Both the position numbers and the translations under genes were made by a program. Below, in pieces: positions 15,706 to 22,256 of a stretch of 26,903 nt of DNA; position 1 is the first letter of the stretch; every line of letters begins with the position of its first letter. The notes beneath the pieces were generated by a model. That model saw only the letters and a list, made by a program, of their open reading frames with translations, was not told where the DNA came from and searched no databases. This stretch comes from an uncultured Clostridia bacterium (GTDB taxonomy: Bacteria > Bacillota > Clostridia > Acetivibrionales > CALMWN01). The DNA lies in the NCBI GenBank assembly GCA_937873555.1, contig CALMWN010000575.1, positions 1-26,903 on the forward strand. Direction: 5' to 3'.

Positions 15706-17168
15706 AAATGTCTCCTCCTCATCCAGACAAAAGTACCAAAGCCAAGGATTATGAGCGGAAGAAGTATTACAACTGCAATAGCTGTGTAAGCAGCCTGATT
15801 CTGTGTAATTGTAAGCGTTCTGTTGTCAAAATTCTTAGGCGCAATCAGCACGTCATCCTTTTTGTCCTGCATCCAGCTCAATGAATTAAGGAAGAAATAC
15901 ATTCCATTTACGGAATACCTTTGATACTGATTCATTGCCGCATCGGTAATAAAGGAACTGTTACCTATTACAATTATCTTTGAAGGCTTTGCTCCGCCAT
16001 TGTTCTCAACAGAAATAGCAAGGTCCAACGGTCCTGTAATGTCCTTCTTCGATTTGTCTATTTGCTCCCCTACGGCTTTTGCACTGGTCTTCATCATGGA
16101 GGTAACAGTAATATACTCCTTCTGGTTCTTGAGCACGTTCAAGCTTCTTGAAACCGGCATTATAATGTTTGGATCCAGACCGGAATTTATGGAGTTCTGC
16201 TGTAAATCCGGAAGTATGTCGTAATATTTGTTCGGAGGTACGAATCTCTTCGTATCGCTCTCTTTTACCTTGTCATAATTGAGTGAAACATTAAAGTTCT
16301 TCAATACATCCTCAAACTGTGCAAAGTTTGGATTTGCTTCCAATGAATCAAACAGGAACACCGCTTTTCCGCCATTGCCCAGGAATTGATTGAGTTTGTC
16401 CTTTTCAGAGGTTGTCAAATCCTTCTTTGGTGATGCCACGATAATAATCTCGGCATCATCAGGAATTTTTGCCTCAGTAGTGAGGTTTAAGGATTTAACA
16501 TCATAATTGTTTCTTTCAAGATAATCTTTTACGGTCTTATAATCGCTGTCCACTTTTCTCTCTTCATGACCTTCTATAAAGTATACGGCAGGTGTCACAT
16601 CGGAGGTTACATATTTGATAGCGCCGGTAAAGCTTTGCTCAGCGTTTGAACCTGTTTTATACTGCTGGAAGCTTTGCTGATCCATCTGTGTCTGGAACAG
16701 GTCATAATATGACAGCTTGCGGAGTTTCTTTCCGCTTATGACTACAAAGTCGTTCTTGCTTATGCTCTTGAGATTGTCCGGGTCTATCTTCTTTATGAAG
16801 CCGGGATTTTTATCCGGATCCACATATTCAACTTTTATGTGCGCATACTTTTTGTACTGTGACAAAAGATCGGTTACATCCTTGTAGTCCTTGTCAACAG
16901 CACCGTCGTCAAACATTCCGTATATGGTTACATCCTTTTGCAGGCTCTTCAGAATATCCTTGGTTGTGTCCCCCACAGAATAAAGCTTGTTAGACGTCAA
17001 GTCCAGTTTAAGAGGCGCCATTCCCAGCTTATCAGGCATTGTAACAACCAGGACGTTTATTATCACGGCAATCGCCACAACCACTGCCGTAAGTATGATT
17101 GAATTGGAACCGTACTTCAAGCTCCTGCTGTTAAACAATTTCTTAAAAAAGGTTTTTATATTATTCAT
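15702..17168 (-). CDS. GldG-like ABC transporter auxiliary protein
   Basis: This protein of 488 residues has an N-terminal transmembrane helix (about 17-40), a large extracytoplasmic domain and a C-terminal transmembrane helix ending in FVWMRRRHL. The central part (FIEGHEERKVDSDYKTVKDY... then IIIVASPKKDL and GGKAVFLFDSLE) matches the ABC_transp_aux/GldG domain, shared with eukaryotic IFT52-like folds. The start is the ATG at 17166-17168, 6 nt after AGGGGTG; the earlier in-frame GTG lies inside that site. It begins 5 bases after the permease stop. In Flavobacterium GldA, GldF and GldG form an ABC complex needed for gliding and type IX secretion. Homologues in Clostridia have no known role. 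Confidence 0.86.
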   Translation of the reverse strand: MNNIKTFFKKLFNSRSLKYGSNSIILTAVVVAIAVIINVLVVTMPDKLGMAPLKLDLTSNKLYSVGDTTKDILKSLQKDVTIYGMFDDGAVDKDYKDVTDLLSQYKKYAHIKVEYVDPDKNPGFIKKIDPDNLKSISKNDFVVISGKKLRKLSYYDLFQTQMDQQSFQQYKTGSNAEQSFTGAIKYVTSDVTPAVYFIEGHEERKVDSDYKTVKDYLERNNYDVKSLNLTTEAKIPDDAEIIIVASPKKDLTTSEKDKLNQFLGNGGKAVFLFDSLEANPNFAQFEDVLKNFNVSLNYDKVKESDTKRFVPPNKYYDILPDLQQNSINSGLDPNIIMPVSRSLNVLKNQKEYITVTSMMKTSAKAVGEQIDKSKKDITGPLDLAISVENNGGAKPSKIIVIGNSSFITDAAMNQYQRYSVNGMYFFLNSLSWMQDKKDDVLIAPKNFDNRTLTITQNQAAYTAIAVVILLPLIILGFGTFVWMRRRHL

Positions 17169-17173
17169 CCATA

Positions 17174-17878
17174 TCACCCCTGACTCCAGCGTCTTTTTTC
17201 TATAACTCTAATTGTTAGGAAAATAAAAACGAAGATAAAGCTTAAATAATAAAGAATGGCACTTAAGTTCAAAATTCCCCTGTTAAAATCATCGTACCTT
17301 GAAAGCAGGGAGAACCAGTTAAGCACCTTTGCTACCCATCCGCCGGTCAATCTGGAAACAAAATCTATTATCCACATTGTGAGCAGGCTGGCGAACCCGA
17401 TAACTGCAGCTATCACCTGGTTTTCCGTGAGAGATGAAGCAAAAACACCTACGGAAATGAAGGTTGCACCCAGCAGTATAAATCCGACATATCCTCCTAT
17501 AAGCTGCGCAAGTGCAGGTTTGCCAAACCCGGAAAGTATAAGAGGGTACAGGAAGGTTATAGCGGTCATAACACCGAAAACCGCAAGTACTGAAAGAAAT
17601 TTACCCATAACAATACCTGTAAGGCTTGAAGGTGAAGTAACAAGCAGAACTTCCGTTCCGTTTTTCCTGTCTTCAGCCAGAATTCTCATTGTAAGAATCG
17701 GTACAATAAACATAAGCAAAAAACCCATTGTTGACAAATTGCCGTTAAAATCCGCAGATTGTCCGAAAAGGTTCTGTGTAAAAAATATCGAGGACAGGAA
17801 TGTGTACAAACCAATCAGCACATAAGCCATTGGCGAATAAAAATATGCCTTGAACTCTCTTTTAAATATAGGTAACAT
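17174..17878 (-). CDS. ABC-2 type permease (GldF-like)
   Basis: This integral membrane protein of 234 residues has six predicted helices. The N-terminal FKREFKAYFYSPMAYVLIGL is typical of ABC-2 permeases of the Gld/Nos type, where a short cytosolic helix precedes helix 1. Other features are LTMRILAEDRKNGTEVLLVTSP (coupling helix region) and WIIDFVSRLTGGW. Its ATG overlaps the ATPase stop by one base (TAATG). It would form the membrane channel for the adjacent ATPase. Substrate unknown; this family exports peptides, lipids or drugs, or works mechanically. Confidence 0.9.
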   Translation of the reverse strand: MLPIFKREFKAYFYSPMAYVLIGLYTFLSSIFFTQNLFGQSADFNGNLSTMGFLLMFIVPILTMRILAEDRKNGTEVLLVTSPSSLTGIVMGKFLSVLAVFGVMTAITFLYPLILSGFGKPALAQLIGGYVGFILLGATFISVGVFASSLTENQVIAAVIGFASLLTMWIIDFVSRLTGGWVAKVLNWFSLLSRYDDFNRGILNLSAILYYLSFIFVFIFLTIRVIEKRRWSQG

Positions 17879-18828
17879 TACTGCTCAACCCCCTTTTCAT
17901 CGGTTACCAGCTGCAGAAAGATGTCTTCCAGAGTCATATCCAGTGATTTTAACTCAATGATGGGATAGCCGGCTTTTGCCATTGCAAAGAACAGCGGACG
18001 CCTGATATCTATATCCCTGTCAGACTCTACAATATAGTTGATTACATCCTTTTCCTTTTCAACGTTCACATCTACATATTTGATTCCGTAAATTCCCTGT
18101 ATGTGACCCATGACAGAACTCTTAGGCCCTGCAACCGTCACAGAAAGCCTGGAAGCACTGGAGAATCCTTTGGACAGGTTTTCAGGAGTATCAACAGCTG
18201 CAATCTCCCCTTTATTTATAATAACAACTCTTTCACAAACCGCGCTTACCTCCGGGAGTATATGCGAGCTGAGTATTATGGTATGTTCTTTTCCCAGAGC
18301 CTTGATGAGCTTCCTGATTTCAATTATCTGTTTCGGATCAAGTCCGACTGTAGGCTCATCAAGTATAAGCACATCAGGGCTTCCTATCAGTGCCTGGGCA
18401 AGTCCCACCCTCTGCTTGTACCCTTTGGAAAGGTTTTTAACAAGTCTGTTCCTGTGGTCGGTTATTTTAACCAGTTCCATTATATCATCCATCTGGCTTT
18501 TCTTCTTTTTCCTGTCCACAAGCTTCAAATCACTTACAAAGTCCAGGTAGTCCCTTACCGTCATATCCATATACAACGGAGGCTGCTCCGGAAGATATCC
18601 TATGCGTTTCTTCACTTCCGTAGGATTTTCCATGATGTCATATCCGCTTACCTGTACTGTCCCTTCACTGGATGGAATAAAGCCTGTTATGATGTTCATT
18701 GTAGTAGATTTACCTGCACCGTTAGGTCCAAGGAATCCCAGAATTTCGCCTTTCTCGACAGTAAAGCTCAGGTTTTTTACTGCCTTGATAGCGCCATAGC
18801 TCTTACTTAAGCCTTGTATTTCTATCAT
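17878..18828 (-). CDS. ABC transporter ATP-binding protein (GldA-like)
   Basis: This protein of 316 residues carries all nucleotide-binding motifs: Walker A GPNGAGKST (34-42), Q-loop GYLPEQPPLYM, signature LSKGYKQRVGLAQAL, Walker B VLILDEPTVGLDP and the H-switch LSSHIL. The C-terminal 90 residues (after about 225) form the accessory domain common in ABC-2 exporters and end with LEDIFLQLVTDEKGVEQ. GGGGGG lies 6-8 nt upstream of the ATG. It is the first gene of a four-gene operon with the permease, the GldG-like protein and the DUF4340 protein, with overlapping or 5-base junctions. Two candidate promoters lie upstream. Confidence 0.93.
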   Translation of the reverse strand: MIEIQGLSKSYGAIKAVKNLSFTVEKGEILGFLGPNGAGKSTTMNIITGFIPSSEGTVQVSGYDIMENPTEVKKRIGYLPEQPPLYMDMTVRDYLDFVSDLKLVDRKKKKSQMDDIMELVKITDHRNRLVKNLSKGYKQRVGLAQALIGSPDVLILDEPTVGLDPKQIIEIRKLIKALGKEHTIILSSHILPEVSAVCERVVIINKGEIAAVDTPENLSKGFSSASRLSVTVAGPKSSVMGHIQGIYGIKYVDVNVEKEKDVINYIVESDRDIDIRRPLFFAMAKAGYPIIELKSLDMTLEDIFLQLVTDEKGVEQ

Positions 18829-18967
18829 CTTTTTCCCCCCTGCTGAAAATAATTTTCAGAAAATGATTACAATATGGATATAAGATATTTCAGCGCGAAA
18901 TTGTATGATACCTTGCATCAAAATCAAGTGCATACAGTATTAGTGCATCTTATATTATGAATAATAC

Positions 18968-18996
18968 ATTTTAATAAATTGTGAACAAATTGTAAA
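18968..18996 (-). promoter_or_regulatory. Candidate proximal promoter of the ABC/Gld-like operon
   Basis: On the minus strand TTTACA (18991-18996), a 17-base spacer, and TAAAAT (18968-18973). It would start transcription near 18961, about 130 bases before the ATPase gene. Confidence 0.5.
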
Positions 18997-19079
18997 AATT
19001 TTTGAATACACCAGTCGTGCATACACCCCGGAGACTTATAAAAGCAGTCCTGAAAGCAGTATACAAGCAACGCTAATTC

Positions 19080-19108
19080 ATTATATATTTTTTTATTTTT
19101 GTTTTCAA
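19080..19108 (-). promoter_or_regulatory. Candidate distal promoter of the ABC/Gld-like operon
   Basis: On the minus strand TTGAAA (19103-19108), a 17-base A-rich spacer, and a perfect TATAAT (19080-19085). It lies about 250 bases upstream of the ATPase gene. The A-tract spacer resembles curved, strong promoters. Confidence 0.55.
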
Positions 19109-19170
19109 GGTCAATTTTACTTCACGGATTTTGCCATAAAGAGATGAAATTGTGCGAAAACCGATGAATT

Positions 19171-19614
19171 CTAGCTTACAGCCTTATTTTTGCGCTTGTA
19201 TATGCCATAAACAAGCATAATTCCCAAAAATACTCCTATAGTGTCAATAAGTACATCAAAAGCCCTCATTGCCCTTCCCGGGACAAAGTGCTGGTGCACT
19301 TCATCAGTTATGGCATAGAGTATACCGGTTCCGGCAGAAAACCCGAAAGTCCTCCTTATCTGCCCATCCCTGATGAAGCCGTTGAACAGCAGCATACCCA
19401 GGACAAGGTATTCCATTACATGCGCGGTTTTACGGATGGGAGTTTCCGTCACTTCAAAATTTCCGGGCCCTATTACACTTCCGAGTATGCTGTTCATACA
19501 TGAAACTATATACATGCTTGACTTACTGGATTCTACAGCCGGCTTGCCGGACTGGTAAAATATAAATGAACACCAAATGATTATCAAAACCCACCAGATT
19601 ATTTTTCTGTTCAT
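19171..19614 (-). CDS. VanZ family membrane protein
   Basis: This protein of 147 residues has about four hydrophobic segments. The start is the ATG at 19612-19614 (MNRKIIWWVL), 5 nt after GGAG; an upstream in-frame TTG is not supported. Family hallmarks are FYQSGKPAVESS, PIRKTAHVMEYLVLG, ITDEVHQHFVPGR and DVLIDTIGVFLG. VanZ itself gives low-level teicoplanin resistance in enterococci, but most chromosomal members in Clostridia have no proven role in resistance. It stands alone between the ABC operon and the divergent EamA gene. Confidence 0.88.
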   Translation of the reverse strand: MNRKIIWWVLIIIWCSFIFYQSGKPAVESSKSSMYIVSCMNSILGSVIGPGNFEVTETPIRKTAHVMEYLVLGMLLFNGFIRDGQIRRTFGFSAGTGILYAITDEVHQHFVPGRAMRAFDVLIDTIGVFLGIMLVYGIYKRKNKAVS

Positions 19615-19761
19615 ATACACTCCGTTGACAGTCAAAATTCAAAGATATTTTTCTCGAATACTTTCATTATTTACAGTCCGGTCTCCATAATATCATAACC
19701 CCGTGCAAAAATAAATCATATGGAATTTATATCTTTTTTACGTGCTTTTCCCTTATACCTT

Positions 19762-19770
19762 TGTTATAAT
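19762..19770 (+). promoter_or_regulatory. Extended -10 promoter of the EamA gene
   Basis: TGTTATAAT at 19762-19770 gives a perfect -10 hexamer with an upstream TGn. No good -35 box lies at 17 bases; TTTACG at 19737-19742 is 22 bases away. Transcription would start about 45 bases before the GTG start. Confidence 0.5.
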
Positions 19771-19819
19771 GTTAAAGGTCAAATAATTTAAGCAGATGCT
19801 CCGGAGGTGACCTTCTACG

Positions 19820-20710
19820 GTGAATGCCCTTTTAGATAATCATTCCAAGAGTTCACGCCACGTTTCAATATTGTTTCTCGTTATAACAGCCGTCTTGTGG
19901 AGTCTCGGCGGCCTTCTCATAAAAATGGTCAACTGGAATCCCGTTGCCATTGCAGGCATGCGCAGTGCTATCGCATCGGTTTTACTTCTGGCAGTGATAC
20001 GCCGCCCGAAATTCAACTGGTCATTTCCCCAGATAGGCGGCGCGGTCGCTTATGCTGCAACGGTTACACTATTTGTTACGGCAAACAAGCTGACGACTGC
20101 CTCCAATGCAATCCTGCTGCAGTATACCGCTCCCATTTATGTTGCGCTGATAGGAGCATGGCTTTTGAAGGAAAAATGCACAAAGCTCGATTGGCTTACA
20201 GTCTTTTTAGTGCTGGGGGGCATGTTCCTCTTTTTTATAGACGGCCTTACGCCGCAGGGATTGGCGGGCAATCTGATAGCAATACTGAGCGGCGTGAGCT
20301 TTGCATGGCTCGCAATATTCATCCGCATGCAGAAGGACGGATCATCACTGGAATCCATACTGCTCGGAAATATACTGGCCGCTCTCATTGGCCTTCCATT
20401 TATGTTCCAATCCGCTCCGGATGCAAGAGGTTGGCTTGGCTTGACCCTGCTGGGGGTTTTTCAGCTGGGCCTTGCCTATATCTTTTACACAAAGGCAATG
20501 AAGAACGTTACTGCACTTGAAGGTATACTGATACCGGTGATAGAACCTATTCTCAACCCTGTATGGGTTCTTCTTGCCGTGGGAGAAGTCCCGGGATCAT
20601 GGGCATTGGCAGGAGGAGCGGTAGTTCTTGCCGCGGTAACCTTCCGAAGCCTGATGCCCGTATTAAGACAACCGCAAACAAAAAAAAGTACCGGAGCTGC
20701 TGTCGATTGA
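19820..20710 (+). CDS. EamA/DMT-superfamily transporter
   Basis: This protein of 296 residues has ten hydrophobic segments in two homologous halves of five, each an EamA domain (about 16-140 and 152-288). Typical elements are AVLWSLGGLLIK, LLQYTAPIYVALIGAWLLKE in the first half and EGILIPVIEPILNPVWVLL in the second. Members export amino acids, nucleotides or other small metabolites; the substrate here cannot be deduced. The start is GTG (19820-19822), with GGAGGTGA 9 nt upstream; there is no upstream in-frame ATG. It is divergent from the VanZ gene, and a terminator overlaps its last codons. Confidence 0.9.
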   Translation: MNALLDNHSKSSRHVSILFLVITAVLWSLGGLLIKMVNWNPVAIAGMRSAIASVLLLAVIRRPKFNWSFPQIGGAVAYAATVTLFVTANKLTTASNAILLQYTAPIYVALIGAWLLKEKCTKLDWLTVFLVLGGMFLFFIDGLTPQGLAGNLIAILSGVSFAWLAIFIRMQKDGSSLESILLGNILAALIGLPFMFQSAPDARGWLGLTLLGVFQLGLAYIFYTKAMKNVTALEGILIPVIEPILNPVWVLLAVGEVPGSWALAGGAVVLAAVTFRSLMPVLRQPQTKKSTGAAVD

Positions 20711-20732
20711 CGACAATTCCGGTATTCTTTTA
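20689..20732 (+). terminator. Terminator overlapping the end of the EamA gene
   Basis: TACCGGA (20689-20695) and TCCGGTA (20718-20724) form the outer stem, with an inner TGTCG/CGACA pair (20701-20705 with 20711-20715), followed by TTCTTTTATC. The stop codon (20708-20710) lies in the loop, so the hairpin is built from coding sequence. Confidence 0.75.
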
Positions 20733-20785
20733 TCACGCTGTAGCTTATGAAATAAAGATGCGGAGAATATGATCCCATCCGCTTG

Positions 20786-20832
20786 AAAAAGCATGTGAGG
20801 CTGTGAGGCTTCTTTATCCACACATGCTTTTT
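20786..20832. terminator. Terminator of the TPR (pseudo)gene, possibly bidirectional
   Basis: AAAAAGCATGTG (20786-20797) and CACATGCTTTTT (20821-20832) form a 12-bp stem with A and T tracts on both outer sides. The loop contains a tandem GTGAGGCT-GTGAGGCT (20795-20810). It lies 10 bases after the stop of the minus-strand gene and would also back up the EamA terminator on plus. Confidence 0.75.
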
Positions 20833-20842
20833 ACATATTCAC

Positions 20843-22169
20843 TTATTTTGCGCTTGTGATTACCGCAGTTTCGGTATCCACGTCCCAGTCAACCTTGGCC
20901 CCGAGGCTTTGCGCAATAAACCTCGCAGGTACAAGTATCCTGCCGTCCTTTTCAACGGCAGCGACATCAAGCGTCACTTTTTCCCCGTTTACCGTTGCTT
21001 CCTTGCTGTCAAGCGTCAGAGTAACTTTTATGCTGCCCTTTGTAGCAGTTGCGGTCTTTGTATCGGGATCCCATTTGACCTCAGCACCAAGTGATTCAAG
21101 TATGGCCCTCACGGGAAGAAGTATCCTTCCCTGTATCTCTGTTGGCGGCACTTCAAATTCCAGTGTTTTGCCGTCAACTTTAACGCCGGGCGCCACAAGC
21201 CTTATAAACTGGGGAGTATCCTTAATTTTTTCAAACCCGCTTTCATTCTTAATTATACTCTTTGAACCTTTCTTATCCAGTTCCAGATATTTCTTCAGGT
21301 TCTTTACTGCTTCCTCAACATTTTTCGCATCACTGTAGACAAGTGCTTTTCCATAGTATTGGTACGGATAGCTTTCGTCAATGTTCGATATGCCATTAAA
21401 TACCTTCATGGCTTAGTCGGATTTTCCTTGAGCCCTCAATATAAGGCCCTTAAAAGTATGAGCATAACTGTTCTTATATTCTAATTCCAATGCCCTTTCC
21501 ACTGATGCTAGTGCTTCATCATATCTCTTCAGGAAGTACAGGCAAACAGCCTTATTTCCATATGAACCCGCATCTTTGGGATTTAATGTGATCAGCTTGT
21601 CATAAACAAGCAAGGCTTCCCCATATTTATTTAAATTTCTTAAAGCCCATCCTTTGTCAATATTCAACAATATGTTGTCAGGATCCATTGCAAGAGCTGT
21701 GTTTGCCGTATCAAGGCACTCCTGGGGTTTATTTGTATTATAGAATATTATAACCTTGTTCACATATGCATTTACAAATTTGCCATCCAGTTCTATCGCC
21801 TTGTCAAAAGCTTTCAATGCCTCATCAAATTTCTTAAGGTTCTCCAATATTGTTGTGTCCATATATAAATTTGGGATCCACTTCTACAGACTTTTGAAAC
21901 ATTGCAAGAGCCTCTTCATATTTCTTCTGATCCATGTATACATTACCCTTGCCATAGTATCCACTTACTCCTTTCGGGTTCATCTGGATGAGAAGGTCAA
22001 ATTGCTTCAATGCATCCTCATACATTCCAAGCTTGGATAAGGAGTACCCCTTATCAAAAATCTCCTTTTCACTTGCCTGATCGGCAAATACCGTTGAAGA
22101 GCATATATACAGCAAAACCAGTATTACGGGCAAAACCAAATAACTTAAACGGGTTTTTATCTTATGCAC
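20843..22169 (-). pseudogene. Secreted TPR protein with copper-amine-oxidase-N-like C-terminus, interrupted twice
   Basis: The product would be an exported protein of about 440 residues. The GTG start (22167-22169) lies 7 nt after GGAGG and opens a signal peptide (LVLPVILVLLYICSSTVFA, cleavage near A-D). About seven TPR units of 34 residues follow. The C-terminus has two copies of a copper amine oxidase N-terminal-like module (GRILLPVRAILESLGAEVKW and GRILVPARFIAQSLGAKVDW), which in Clostridia is a cell-surface module. Two lesions break it. A frameshift at 21831-21845 ends the first frame at TAA 21834-21836, and TPR periodicity suggests two bases are missing there. An in-frame TAA at 21413-21415 interrupts a further TPR (GKSD-stop-AMKVF). 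All three parts are otherwise well preserved, so decay is recent or one lesion is a sequencing error. Confidence 0.85.
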
Positions 22170-22256
22170 AACTACACCTCCGATTAACAAATAAATAGTA
22201 TATTACCATAATATGTACTTTTTGGCAACCGAAAAGGCTTGTATATCCCACATAAG

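Larger units (their letters stand above)
18829..19170. other. Spacer between the VanZ gene and the ABC operon; promoters only
   Basis: This AT-rich stretch of 342 bases has no credible coding region, tRNA or repeat array. It contains two candidate minus-strand promoters (18968-18996 and 19080-19108). An imperfect hairpin lies next to the VanZ stop (about 19115-19165, TTCA.CGG.TTTT paired with AAAA.CCG.TGAA) and lacks a U-tract. Nothing else is seen. Confidence 0.5.

Noticed and set aside
18103..18810. Plus-strand open frame of 235 codons opposite the ABC ATPase
   Set aside because: Shadow of the ATPase; the minus strand has all Walker and signature motifs.
19015..19080. tRNA or small structured RNA between the VanZ gene and the ABC operon
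   Set aside because: No cloverleaf arms, no GTTCRA-type T-loop and no CCA end could be found.
19171..19614. Glycopeptide resistance determinant (vanZ)
   Set aside because: Only the VanZ family membrane fold is present, with no vanHAX or regulator genes nearby; chromosomal VanZ-like proteins are common in Clostridia.
21831..21845. Programmed +1 frameshift in the TPR gene
   Set aside because: A +1 slip at CCT-TAA would leave the TPR unit one residue short, and a second lesion (in-frame TAA) exists downstream, so decay is more likely.
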